64,000 nucleotides of DNA from Desmodesmus armatus (lineage: Eukaryota; Chlorophyta; Chlorophyceae; Sphaeropleales; Scenedesmaceae), in the NCBI GenBank assembly GCA_007449985.2, contig VIIQ02000562.1, forward strand, positions 372,001-436,000, read 5' to 3'. The position numbers were made by a program, and so were the translations under genes. Below the pieces are notes generated by a model that was given only the letters and a program-made list of their open reading frames with translations, did not search any database and was not told the DNA's origin. Below, in pieces: positions 34,871-46,272 of the stretch (positions within the stretch are counted from its first letter, which is position 1; each line of letters begins with the position of its first letter).

Positions 34871-37800
34871 ATGACGAAACGGCGCTGGAAGAAAAAGGGG
34901 CAGGATGCTCCCAACGTTCAGACAGAAGCGGACCCCACAACTAGGTCAATCAGTTTGTTTGGTGATTTGTGTGCGGTCGCGTCTGGAAAAAGGTGGCGTG
35001 TGGTGAACACCAGGTAACCCCTGCCATGCTGCTGCTGCTACTGCCATCAGTGGGGGTGGCAACCCATATGCTGCTGTGCGTGCATGAAGGTCGCCACAGA
35101 CCACTCCGAGCATCTTGCTTTGCCAGACAGCTACCTTGGATCGCACTGGCTGACACAGCTATGCACCGCACTGCATACAGTCTCTTGACGGCTGCCCAGC
35201 AGCAGTCATGCCATGCCTGCTTATGAGGCAGCACTGGCGCCCCAACCCTTCCCTTGGTGTTCGACCTGCAGGTCTGGCGACGTCCTTCAAAGCAGCACTG
35301 CCCATGATGCGCCTGTCAGAGGCCTGGCCTTCTCCCCTGATGGGCAGTACCTGGTCACATGCGCTGATGACAAGACAGCGTGTATGTGGAGGACGTCAGA
35401 CTGGACCTGCCTGCACCGACTGTAAGCAGCCGAACGGTTTGGTTGTGACACCCCACATCAAGTCCCAGCACAGTATGCCTGAGCACAGCAGCAGGCTCGA
35501 CTTCCGTGCAAACATTATACCAGCATGCCAACGCTGGTTGACACCACCCAACACAATTGTTGGCTTTGTTGGCATCACCCTTCATCACACCACCTGCCAG
35601 CATCTGCTGGGCTTCTTCTAAGTTTGCTTTGTTATCCTGTTCACCTCACAGAGCTGACCCATCATGGCTTGTCTTTCCTCCTGCAGGAAGAGCGGCAAGA
35701 AGGCAACCAGCTGCACATTCTCAGCAGACAGCCAACACATATTCTTCTCCGACAGGTTTGGTGACGTCCTCACAGCAACAGTCCTCCCAGCAGCGGCACC
35801 AGCAGGAGATGCAGCAACAGCAGCAGCAGAAGCAGACGGCAGTGCGCAACTGCCTGCTGCTGTTGAAGCCAACCTCCTGCTGGGGCACCTGCAATCCATC
35901 GTGACGTCGCTGGCCTGCTGCAGCAGCACTACTGGGCAGCCGCTGCTGGTCAGCACAGACAAGGATGGCAAAGTGCGGGCCAGTGTGCTGCCAGTTGACC
36001 CACTCAAGGTGAGGGAGAAACATCATGAAGCAGCCTGAGGTCTCTATATGCACCGGGCTGTACGGCCATGAGGCTCGGACAGCAGCAGCTGTGTGGTGTG
36101 TACTTCCCCTGCTCAACAGTGAAGGGTTTGAAGCTGTGCCGCACCAGTGGGGTAACACCTTTAAGGTGCTCAGATGTCCTGCTGGCCCTCAAAGGTCGGC
36201 AGTGTGGTTGGGCAGGTGATTGACAATGAAGGTGAGGCTGCAGGTTGATTATGCAGACGTGCATGGTGCATGGTGCATGGTGCATGACACAATGGTAGTA
36301 TGGTGCCGTACAAACTGGCAGTATGATGCAATTCAACAATGGCTCTGGGGGCTTTGTCTTTGTCTGCCTACTGATACAGGGCTCGTATGAGATCCACAGC
36401 TACTGCCTTGGGCACACCAAGTTTGTCACCAGCGCTACAGCAGTGCCAACACAGACAGCAGCAGCAGCCGCTGCTGGTGATGGCAGCAACACGCAGCAGC
36501 AGCAGCAGCACCTGGTGGTGAGCGGCTCGGGGGACGGGACCATCCGGCTTTGGGACGTTGACACTGGCAAGCAGGTGTCCTCCTATGTCGCCTCTGAGCA
36601 GCCGCCACCCCTGGCTTTCCAGAAGCAGCAGGAAGAGGCTGGTGGGGCACCAGAGGGCGAGCAGGAGCAGGAGCAAGGGGGTCAGGAGGGACAGGATGAG
36701 GATGCTGCAGCAGCCAGCGGCAGTGAAAATGAAGAGGATCAACAGCAGCAGCAGGACAAGGATGGGCCACAGCAGGAGGATCAGCAGCAGCAACAGCAGC
36801 AGCAACAGGGCGGCAGCAAGGCTGCTGCTGCTGGGCAGGAGGGTGCTGACTCTGCCCAGAAGGAGGGTAAGGCTGCCGGCAGCAAGGGGTTTGTTGCCCA
36901 GCAGGGCGGGAGGTACCACAAGGCACGGGAGACGTGCTGTGCTGTGGTATGTGTTGCAGCATCTCCTGACGGTGCCACAATTGCAGCAGCAGTGGAGGGG
37001 CAGCAGGAGCTACAGCTGCTGTCACTGGACCGCTCGACGGGACAGATGCAGCTGCAGCAGAAGCTGGCGTTCCCTGACGTGGCCAACCCTGCTGCTGTTG
37101 CGTTTGACAGCACGGGCCGGCTGTGGGCTGTTGGGGGTGTGCTGGTGAGGGAGACGGAGTCGGCTCACGTGGGTGTGGCAGCAAAGGCGGAAGGTGGGTG
37201 CTGCTTGTGGGTGCAGCCTCTTTGGTTGTATGGTGTGGCGGTTAGGTTAGCTTTGCACGTGTGTCATGTAGCAGGTTTGCTGGGGTACACTATTGAAAAT
37301 CCAGCTCGAACTCGCCTTCTGTGGTTGATTACTACCTGCTACAGTTTGGTCAAAGTGACAGTGTTGGCTTGGTCCTGTCAATAGCTCTGTCAAGAGTGCT
37401 GTCAGCTGAGGTCAAGGTCCTGGCTGTGATACGATTCTTCAGCGTTGTTTGCTGCAGCCTTGCGGTGACATTATCACTGCGCGGGATGCGAGCATTTCCG
37501 CCTGTGTATACATGACACACAGAGTGCATTCAACCATTGTGTACATCTTGTGATGGTGTACATCTTGTGATGCAGGGTCAGGCCAGTGGGAGGTGGTGAC
37601 CTCTGCTGTGCTGCCAGACGCTGTGAGGGCAGCTCTGGAGCTGAGGGTGCAGGGGGAGGAGGACAAGCAGCAGCAGCAGCAGCAGCAGGAGAGCTACTAC
37701 TTTGACAGCTTCAAGAAGGCCGTGTACGTGTTGGAAGAGGTGGGTACAGGCAGCACAAGCTGCTTTCATAATGGTTGATGCAGCGACAGGCCTTGCTCCG

Positions 37801-38164
37801 TGTCTTTGTGGTATGGAATGGCTTGCGTGTGCTGTGCAGTAGCAGGAGGGCTTGCGATTGTTTACTTCAATTGGAGTATTGAGTTGCAGGTGCTGCCAAT
37901 GGTTCTTGTTCAGCAATGCTGGGTTGTGATCTCATCATGATTGCACAGAGGCAGCTTGGCTTGCAGCCAGGGTTGCAGCGCTTGCAACACTTTCATGCCT
38001 ATCATGGCTGCATGCAGGGTGGGGAGCCTCAGAAGCGTCCGCGGCGCGATGCCAGGGATATTGAGCGACTCAGGGCACTTGCCGCTGCCAAGGACAAGCA
38101 GCAGCAGCAGGAGGAGGAGCAGCAGCAGGCTTCGAAGGGCAATGCTGATGCTGCACAAGACTGA
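34871..38164 (+). CDS. WDR4: tRNA (guanine-N7-)-methyltransferase non-catalytic subunit, WD40 (WDR4/Trm82 type), 579 aa
   Basis: Partner of the METTL1/Trm8 catalytic subunit in forming m7G46 in tRNA. Exons: 34871-35013, 35272-35421, 35687-36008, 36380-37193, 37576-37739, 38018-38164; phases agree (579 residues). WD repeats seen: HDAPVRGLAFSPDGQYLVTC with DDKTACMW (exon 2), TSCTFSADSQHIFFSDRFGD (exon 3), TDKDGKVRASVLP, then the family-typical IHSYCLGHTKFVTSATAVPT and SGSGDGTIRLWD (exon 4). WDR4 of other eukaryotes carries the same D-x-D-x-K-I-R-V and S-x-C-L-G-H-T-x-F-V order. Residues ~276-380 are an extra acidic, Gln-rich insert between blades, and a poly-Gln stretch and a basic RPRR patch lie near the end. 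This makes it longer than human WDR4 (~412). The overlap with the family is strong in exons 2-4. Confidence 0.85.
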
Positions 38165-38831
38165 TTGTGGCCTGTGCTGGTGCTGCATGCCCGTGTGTTG
38201 GGATCCTTGCTAGCGGTGCACGACCTGTTGTAACGTTCAGGCCTGTTGGGCATTGAGGGCTGCTTTGAGACCGTCTCTGCTTTCTGACGGTATCATTCGA
38301 TGCTGAGTCTACATGGCAGCAGCTGAAACCTCAGATCGCACAGCCTGGCTGGGCTGTATGCCACAACCCACGTGAACGTAGACCCACATGGGATCTCAGC
38401 GAGCTGCTGTAGTACTAACAGCAGCCAGAAGGGCATATCAAATGTGCAGCATTCCTTGCGATGTGTGCAAAGAACCCCATACGCCTCGCCGACTTCCTTA
38501 CGTAGTATTGCCCCGTGCCGCCTGGCATTCTTCGGAAACTCTGCTGTATCTGTAGTCACATCGCTCTTCGCAGCTTTTCCCACCACCCTCATCATCATCG
38601 CTTCTTCCTTGGCGCAACACTGAAAGCAGGCGGGAAAGTTACTGGGCCCGCAGCTACACGTTGGTCTGCGCATATAATCACTCAAATCACATCACAAACC
38701 ACATCAAAACGTCAATCACTTTTACGTCCCTATCAGTGTCCTGCAAGACCCGGGCCTCGTTTTCTGGCAAGCAGGCGTTGGCGTGCTGCGATGCCTTGTA
38801 ATGGCAGCTGAACACGCCCATTGAACAACAA
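38165..38831. other. Intergenic region, WDR4 to the secreted coiled-coil gene
   Basis: WDR4 3' UTR followed by a less G/T-biased stretch upstream of the next start codon, probably its promoter and 5' UTR. No gene seen. Confidence 0.4.
38229..38233 (+). terminator. TGTAA polyadenylation signal of WDR4
   Basis: TGTAA 65 nt after the stop codon. Confidence 0.6.
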
Positions 38832-39087
38832 ATGCAGCCTAAGCAGTTGGTGGTGCTGCTGTTGGTGGCTTTTTGCGCAGCAGAATGGCCAAACAGGGCA
38901 GGTGAGCAGATGCACATTGCTCATGACTGCCATAAGCTCAGATGCTGCTGCCTTTGGAGGGTCCAAACAGCACAAGTTAAGCTTTGATGATCTTGCTGAA
39001 ACCCCTGCAACGGCGCTGTCTGGTTCCGTTTGATGATGCCTGCTATCCCAGGTGCACAGCAGCATCCACCACCACAGGCCAAGGACC

Positions 39088-39121
<34 letters not shown>

Positions 39122-42100
39122 CCAACTGCAGCAGCAACGTGCTGCCTCCACACCTGCAAAGCACTTGCAGCAGCAGAATGCCACTCACCTGCCAGCGTCA
39201 GGCGCGCAGCAGCTGGAGCCACAAACTGCTGTGCAAGAGGTCTATGGCTTGGTGACGCCCAGGAATCAGAGCCAGCAGCAGCAGCAGCAGCAGCATCTAC
39301 AGCACCCACACCAGCAGGACATTGAAACCAGCACAACCAGCAAAGACACTCACACAGGCAACAGCAGCAGCCGGCCGGATACGATAGAAGAGACCCAGGC
39401 AACAGTGTTGCAGCAGCTGTCTGTGGCACAGGAAAAGCACCAGGAGGCAGCCCTGAACGTCACAAGTAAGTGCCATATCGCCCTGCCCTTAGACCCTTCT
39501 GCCTTGCTGGAGTGTCAGCAGCAGTCCTCTTGCTGCTGGCTGGCTACCAACTAGCCCAGGCTGTCCACCCCTCCTTGTGTCTGCTGTTGACTCGATCAGC
39601 CCTGGTCACACAACCCCACACATGCACCACGGTCAGCACCATGCATACTGAACCCACATGAAACCTACCCTGTGTGGTGCTCAGGCGGGTTTCAGTCAGC
39701 AGGCAGCGCCTTTGTGTGCATGGCATGTGTGAAGCTGCATCGCGTGTACGGTGTACTGCACTGCACTGCATTATGTGTAACATCACAACACATGCCATGC
39801 TGTGCCGTGCTTCATGCTGTGCTCGCAGGGCTGGAGTCATCATATGAAGCCACCAACAGCAAGCTTATACAGGCCCAGCTCACTGTGACAGAGGCCAAGG
39901 CAGCTGTTGATACAGCGGACGCCCACACACAGTCCAAACAGAGCTTATACAACCAGGCTGTATCTGCAAGGGATGCCGCAAGGGCTGCCTATGACGTCGC
40001 ACAGCAGGAGCTGCGGCTAGTGCAGCAGGCGGCACAGACTGCATCAGAAGTTCTGGTGAAGATTTCAGAGACAGCCATGGCAGCACAAAGCAAGATGGAT
40101 CAGACGCAGATGGCTGCTGAACAACGGAACAGGAAGGTAGGGAAGGGTGATGCTTGTCAGGACAAGGCTTTGTATAACTAAGTTCATATCTTGCAGCGCA
40201 ATGCATGGGACGATGGGGTTTGACCATGCAAGCGGATTGTGGGCAAGGCGGTAGGGACATCTCAGGTGGTGTAAATGCTTCATTGTTACTGTGTTGTCTG
40301 TGCGCAGGTAGCAGAAGCTGAACGTAGCTTGCAGTTGATTAAGAGTCAATTGATGCTGGCACAGGCCAAGCAGCAGTCAACCAAGCTGCAGATCAAGTAT
40401 GCGCAGGTAATGGCCGCACCTGGGTTCAGCTCTGCTCACTACTGCTGTGTAGTGTATGTGCCCAGCAGTGACAGCTGATTGCGCGTGACACACCACACAG
40501 TGCATTGGGGACAGCTGGCTCCTGCTGATGCAGTGCTGTCTTTGCTGACTGAAATAGCAGTCCCAAATTTTTCAAACCAGGACTCAATGTTGGCCATGAT
40601 TTGACAGGTGGAACAACAGCCGATGCAACACGCAGGGCCAGCCTTTGCACCCGGCATGAACGAAAAGACCAAAGTTGTGACGGGCATCCATCGTGTGCAT
40701 GAGGTGACATCCCGCAAGTGCCGGCCGCACTTTTTGTTGGGCCTCACTTTGCCATGTGCTTGATGCTGTGCCGTGCTGCCGTGCCGTGCTGTGGACCGAT
40801 GTGCAGATGAATGTGAGTGATGTGGAGGCTGAGCTGCAGCGAGCCATGCAGCATCAGGCCAGCACTGCAGCAGCACTCCAGGAGGCAGTGCAGGACAAAC
40901 TCAAGGCAGAGGCAGACCTGAAGAAAGTTATGGTGAGTGCTGGTGATAGCAGGGGCATGTCTTAGCTACAGAAGCTTACCAACAGTGCAGCGTCAGCCTG
41001 AGGGTGTTCCGAAAAACGCTCAGCGCGCACCATGTCGCGTGCCAAGCCACGTCCTTCTGCTGATGTCTGACAGCAGTAACCTTGCGGATGCACCTGGGAT
41101 GCCAAGGCGCGCACCACATGCGCTTTTAGCTTGACCCAAACTGCCTGTTGAATTGGGTCACCCAGACACGCATTCTCCCCTTCCGCACGTGCACTGCTGC
41201 CAAACATTTGTGTGTTTCCTTGGCTTGCAGGCTGCGCAGCCGCTAGCTGCCAAGCTGCTGTCTGGGGCGCAGAATGCCTCCTTCCAGGCCAATGCCACCC
41301 GTAATGCAGCACGGCAAGCAGTGACAGAGGCGCAGCAGAAGCTGGCGGCCCTCAGGGAACAGCTCAAGGCAACTAAGAGCACACGCACTGCAGCAAAACA
41401 GGCACTCATAGGGGCGCCAGCCCAATGGGGCAAAGCCCAGTTCAGGGTAAGCAGGGGGGCAGGGTGCGTATGGCGTGTGAACATGTTCAACTGTGGCACT
41501 TGCGCTCGCTGTTATGAGTCTGGTCTGATAGTGGCAGATCGCACCAGTGCCAGCTGCTCAGCGCAACTTCTGACAGCGTCACAGCTGTGGCACTGTGCAT
41601 CATGCAGGCAACAAGCTTGAGCTTGGCTGGACGCAGCAGCGCTCTGCCAGGTGTCACCAGCTGTGCTGTGTCAGGCATTACAAACGAACTGGTGGTGGTG
41701 TCACTGTCGGGCGGTGTGTTTCTGTGCAGGTGGCTGGTGCTACTGGCAGCTTGTGGGCTGCAGAAGCGGCATGGGCTGCAGCGCAAAAGCAGGTCGAGAA
41801 GCAGCAAATGGTCGTTGCTAATGCAAACGACGCGCTGAGTGCTGCGCTGGACACCCCTCTTGCCAAAATGGTTCACAAGGGGCTGCACAGAGCGGAGCAG
41901 AGGTTGCAGGTAGGCCGGCCTTTTTCTCTGAGACGGCTGCAGAGGACGCGGCACTGCCCCTTGCATGCATTGCGTGCGAGGGGCATTACAGCCTGTTTTA
42001 CTAGGCTGGACTGAGTTGGGATGGAGTGATTGTGCTCAAACAATGTACTCCACGTGCTAACATCATGGGTGTCCTGCACAATCAATGCGTACAGGTATGA

Positions 42101-45100
42101 ACCAGGCCCAGGTTTTGGTCGCTGACGTGCATTATGGTGTGACTTGTTGTGTGCCTGGTGCAGGCGTCCAAGCAAACTCTGCAGAAGGTTCTGGCAGCGA
42201 AGCAGAATGCTACCTCATCTCTCACAAAAGCGCAGGAAGCTGCCCGATCAGCCAAAATGACAGCAGTGGTTGCACCAGGCCTGCTCTTCAAGCTGGAAGC
42301 GCAGATCATGGCCCTTGAGCGCTCCAGCATCCCCACTCTCAGGAATTCTTTGCTCGGCATCAGAATGGATGCCGCGGCAGCCGAGGTTACGGCGAAGGTC
42401 GCAGCAAACGCCGTCGAAGCAGCACAGAGGGTCGTCATACGCGCTGATGAGAAGGCCGCCGCTGCGGAGCTTGCGTGGCAAAGCGCGGAGGACAGGGTCG
42501 ACGCTCTGCTGCAAAAACACAACAGCCTCAAGTCACAGATCTCGACAATGGCGGAATTCTTCCAGGTGTATGGTGGCAAGTCGGCAGTTGGCGGCAGCAA
42601 CAGTACAGCAGCTGAGAGCAGCACTCCAGAACAGGTTCAGGCAGACTTGGAGTCTCTGGGCAGGGCCCTGCAGGAGAGCCGAGCCCAGGTTATGTCAATT
42701 CAGAGCAGCAAGCAGGACGCAGCAGCTGCACTTGCTGAAGCAAAGCTAGCAGCAGACAAAAAGGCGGCTGCAGCAGCTGCAGCCGAGGACAAGTTCAGGG
42801 CAGCCGCAGCGCAGCTTGCTGCATCACAAGCAGTCGCGGTGCGCTTGCAGCAGCAGCTGGAGCATGCGCAAAAGCAGCTGCAGTCAACAAGCAGCGACCT
42901 CAAACAGAAGCAGGAAGCAGCAACAGCCGCCATGCTGGACTTGCAAGGCAAGCAGGCAAAGCTCGTACAGTCAGCTGCTGCTGCCAAGGCTGCACATGCA
43001 AAGCAGGAGGAAGCAACGGCGGCAGTTGCAGCAGGAGTAGCAGCCAGCCTGGCAGCTCAATCAAAGCTCTCGGCTGCCATGGCTGAGCTGCAGAACCTCA
43101 AGGCAGAGGAGAAGAATGTTGTGCTGGACCTGAAGGCAACTGATGAGCAGCAGAGACGCCTGCAGAGCTTACTGGCATCTGCCAACACCTCATCACTTGC
43201 AACTAAGGTAAGCAGCATACGCCCAACAGCATGCCAACCAGAACAATCATGATGTGCCGTGTCTGCATGTGCAGAGCTTCAAGCTGAGTTGTATCTGTGT
43301 GGGCCTGTGAACATCAAGCAACGTTGGCCGATGATGCATCAGGTCATAAAGCAACAACACCACAACTGCTGACCTGTGCTGACATGCAGGATGCGAACAT
43401 CACCCAGCAGTTTGTCGGGCAGGTGCAGGACCTGCAGCAGCAGCTGGCAGTCTTGGCAGAATCCGAGAGCCTGCTGAATGATGTGATGTCAGCCGCGGCC
43501 CGCACCATTGCAGTCGCACAGGCTGCAGTGAATGAGACAACTGCACAGCTGCAAGTCAAGCAGCAGGCAGTGGAGGCTGCTAGGGGAGCTGAGGCCACAG
43601 CCATCAAAGCTACCGAGGCTGCATATGCAGCTCTGGCAGCAGCCACAAAGGCAGTTGCAGCAGCAGAGCTGCATACAAAGCAGCGGCAGTCAAGCATATC
43701 ATCACTGCAGCAGACACTCACCAACACAACAGAAGCCGCAAAGAAAGCAGAGGCAGACTTGCACAGGGCTCAGGCAGAGCTGCTGCGGCTCAAGGCTATA
43801 GCAGACCAGCTGCAGCGTGCGGCCCTGTCACCCAACACCACCACTGCCACCGTGGCCCCTCTCAAACCCAACAGCCCAACCAACAGCACCAACAGCACCA
43901 AGGGCACGCCACCAGCACCACCCACCAGCAGCCTTGGCAGCAACAGCAGCACCAACGGCAAGAGTTCAAGTTCGCCGGCAGCTGCCGTTCCAGGCGGTAA
44001 GCGGCCTGGCGCTGTTTCAGTTTCTGCGCTGAAGACCAGTGCAGTCGAGGCCAAGCAGGCGGCTGTGCAGGCTGCCAAGGCCTCTCTGCACGAGGCCGCA
44101 GACCTCATGACAGCAACAGCAGAGCTAGCGGTAAACAAGCAGGAGCTTGCTGCAGCTGAAGCAGCGGCAGACGTGGCCTTCAAGCAGTATGAACGAGCGC
44201 AAGCCGAGCTTCTGGCAGCCGACAAAGATGCCTCGAAAGCCATGGAGACGCACAAAGCAAAGCTTGCAGAGCTCCAGCAGCACCAGGCGCGGCTGCAGGA
44301 CAGCGAGGCTTCAGTCAGCACGAGCGAGGCGGAGGTGCAGGCGCTGAGGCAGCAAGCAGCCGCCCTCAAGTCTGTGGCAAAGGACTCGGAGGCAATCACC
44401 GCGCAGGTTGCGTCTCTCGAGTCTCAACTGCCGATGCTGCATGAAGCTGTACAGGCTGCAAACCAAACCAGGCTTCAGGCCCGCGCTGCTGTGGATGCCG
44501 CAAAGCAAGCGCTGGCAAGAGCAGCAGGCGACCCAGTCAAGGCACAGGCAGCCCAGGCTGCCTTGCAGCAAGCCAAGGGGAGGCTTGAGGATGCTAAGCA
44601 GCTGCTCAAGCAGAAGTCAGGCCGTCTGAACAAGGCGCGCAAGCAAAATGCAGATCATTCGGTGGATGAGGAGACCCTGGTGTTCCAGACTGCTTCTATG
44701 CACAGCTTGCAGGATGCGCAGGCAGCAGCAGCGGCAGAGCTTGCAACGGCAGCGGCAAGGCTTGCGGCCGCTGACAAAGCAGCCACAGCGGCGGCTGCAG
44801 CCCTTGCATCAAACGTCACCAGCGCCAGCACTGCTACAGTAGACCGGGCTGCTGCTGTTCTGCAACAAGCAGAGGTACGGGTAGTGGCAGCTCGGACTGC
44901 GTACGCAGCAGCAGCTGATGCTGTGAGGGGCAAGCAGGAGTCTTTGCAGCAGGTGCAGGCTGTGCTTGCGCGCAGGGTGGAGGAGTTAGCTGCTGTGGAG
45001 GCTCATATTCTGGTGCTGCAGCAACAGATGCAGTCAGCCAGAGCGGCACTTGCAAATGCAACAGCTGCTGCGGCTTCTGCAGGGGCTGCACCTGTCAGCC

Positions 45101-45453
45101 CTGAGGAAGGCAGGGCTGCAGCACTGGCAGCAGCCAACAGGGCGTATACGGTCGTGAATCAGCAGCTGGTGCAGCAGCGGTTAGTTGCTGCTGAAGCTGC
45201 TACAGTGTATGCTGATGCACAGCAGGCAGCCACTGCAGCTGCGCAGCAACTGCAGCATGCCAAGGCTGTGGCAGGCAAGCTGCATGCAGTGTATGATGCT
45301 GCGCAGGAGCGCATGCGCCTACTGCAAGTGCAGCTAGAAGAGGCTGCTGCTGCGCTGAAAGCTGCCCAGGAACGAAAGCTGGCAATGGCCTTCAAAGTTT
45401 CGTCCCTGAAAGCTGTCGCTGCCAGCCTGGCAAGCCAGCTGCAACACACGTAG
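38832..45453 (+). CDS. Large secreted Ala/Gln-rich coiled-coil protein, 9 exons, 1,506 aa
   Basis: Exons: 38832-38901, 39052-39465, 39829-40136, 40308-40406, 40807-40932, 41231-41446, 41730-41909, 42164-43207, 43390-45453. Splice sites and phases agree throughout. It begins with a clear signal peptide (MQPKQLVVLLLVAFCAAEWP), then a Gln-rich region (~25-140). Long heptad-like helices rich in Ala, Gln, Glu and Lys follow (AAYDVAQQELRLVQQAAQ; ADEKAAAAELAWQSAEDRV; AAAAELATAAARLAAADKAA). A Pro/Ser/Thr/Asn linker at residues ~967-1030 has many N-x-S/T sequons (PNSPTNSTNSTKG), which splits the coiled coil in two. No transmembrane segment is obvious after the signal. An extracellular or endomembrane structural role is inferred only from this architecture. 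Family not recognised. Confidence 0.78.
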
Positions 45454-46272
45454 CTCAACCCTTACCCCAGCTGGGTGTGTTCGTTTTAGCTTCAGCAACT
45501 GATTCAGTCAGCAGAGCAAATTTTATATGCATGTGTTGAGTGTCTACGTACTGGTGTTGCAGCATCCTGCTTCCAATCTGCTTGCACCGTCATGTTTGAG
45601 GTGGTGCCTTATGTTTGCACGCACTGTTGATGCACTTGTCTTTGTTTGGTGTAAGTTCCAAGGGGGTGTGCCTGGTGTGTACACGCCGGGCGTGGATAGA
45701 GTTGATAGCGTTGAGGGGTTGAGGGCTGGGGTAGCTACTTTGAAAAGCCTAGCGACCAAGTGTGGCTTGGCGGGTTTGGTGCTGCGGCCTTGAGCCTACC
45801 AGCCTTTCAGCGAGTGTGAATCAGGAATGTTTGGCTTTGGTGTGCTGATGATGTTTTGAGGGCTGTTGGCTCCAGGGAAGGCTGGTATAAGGCCTTTGCA
45901 AAGGCGCTGCACTAAGCACAAGGTTTCCAAGGTTTCCAGCGTCCGGGCTGTTGATCATGGTGGTGGTCAAGATACAAGAGGATGGTGTGGAAAGCAACAT
46001 GAGTGAGCAACCTGTTGCTTTTTGGCATCGGATGGCAGTCCCGTTTGAAACTCCATGTCCCAACTGTCAGCTCCCCCAACCTGGTTGAACCATGATTGTT
46101 GCACTACGGTTCAGGTATTTAATCTTCCAGTTGAAAGCATACGACATATCGTATCCCACAGGCTCGTCCGTGCTCCAGTTGTTGAGACCAAGACAGATCC
46201 ATTTTACCAAGTCACAAGCAGCCACAAGCGCTGCCAGGACACACACGGCACGTTTCCCTTTTTTGAACCACC
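45454..46272. other. Intergenic region, coiled-coil gene to augmin-subunit gene
   Basis: 3' UTR with TGTAA at 45650, then the 5' region of the next gene. No gene or repeat seen. Confidence 0.4.
45650..45654 (+). terminator. TGTAA polyadenylation signal of the coiled-coil gene
   Basis: TGTAA 197 nt after the TAG at 45451-45453. Confidence 0.55.
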
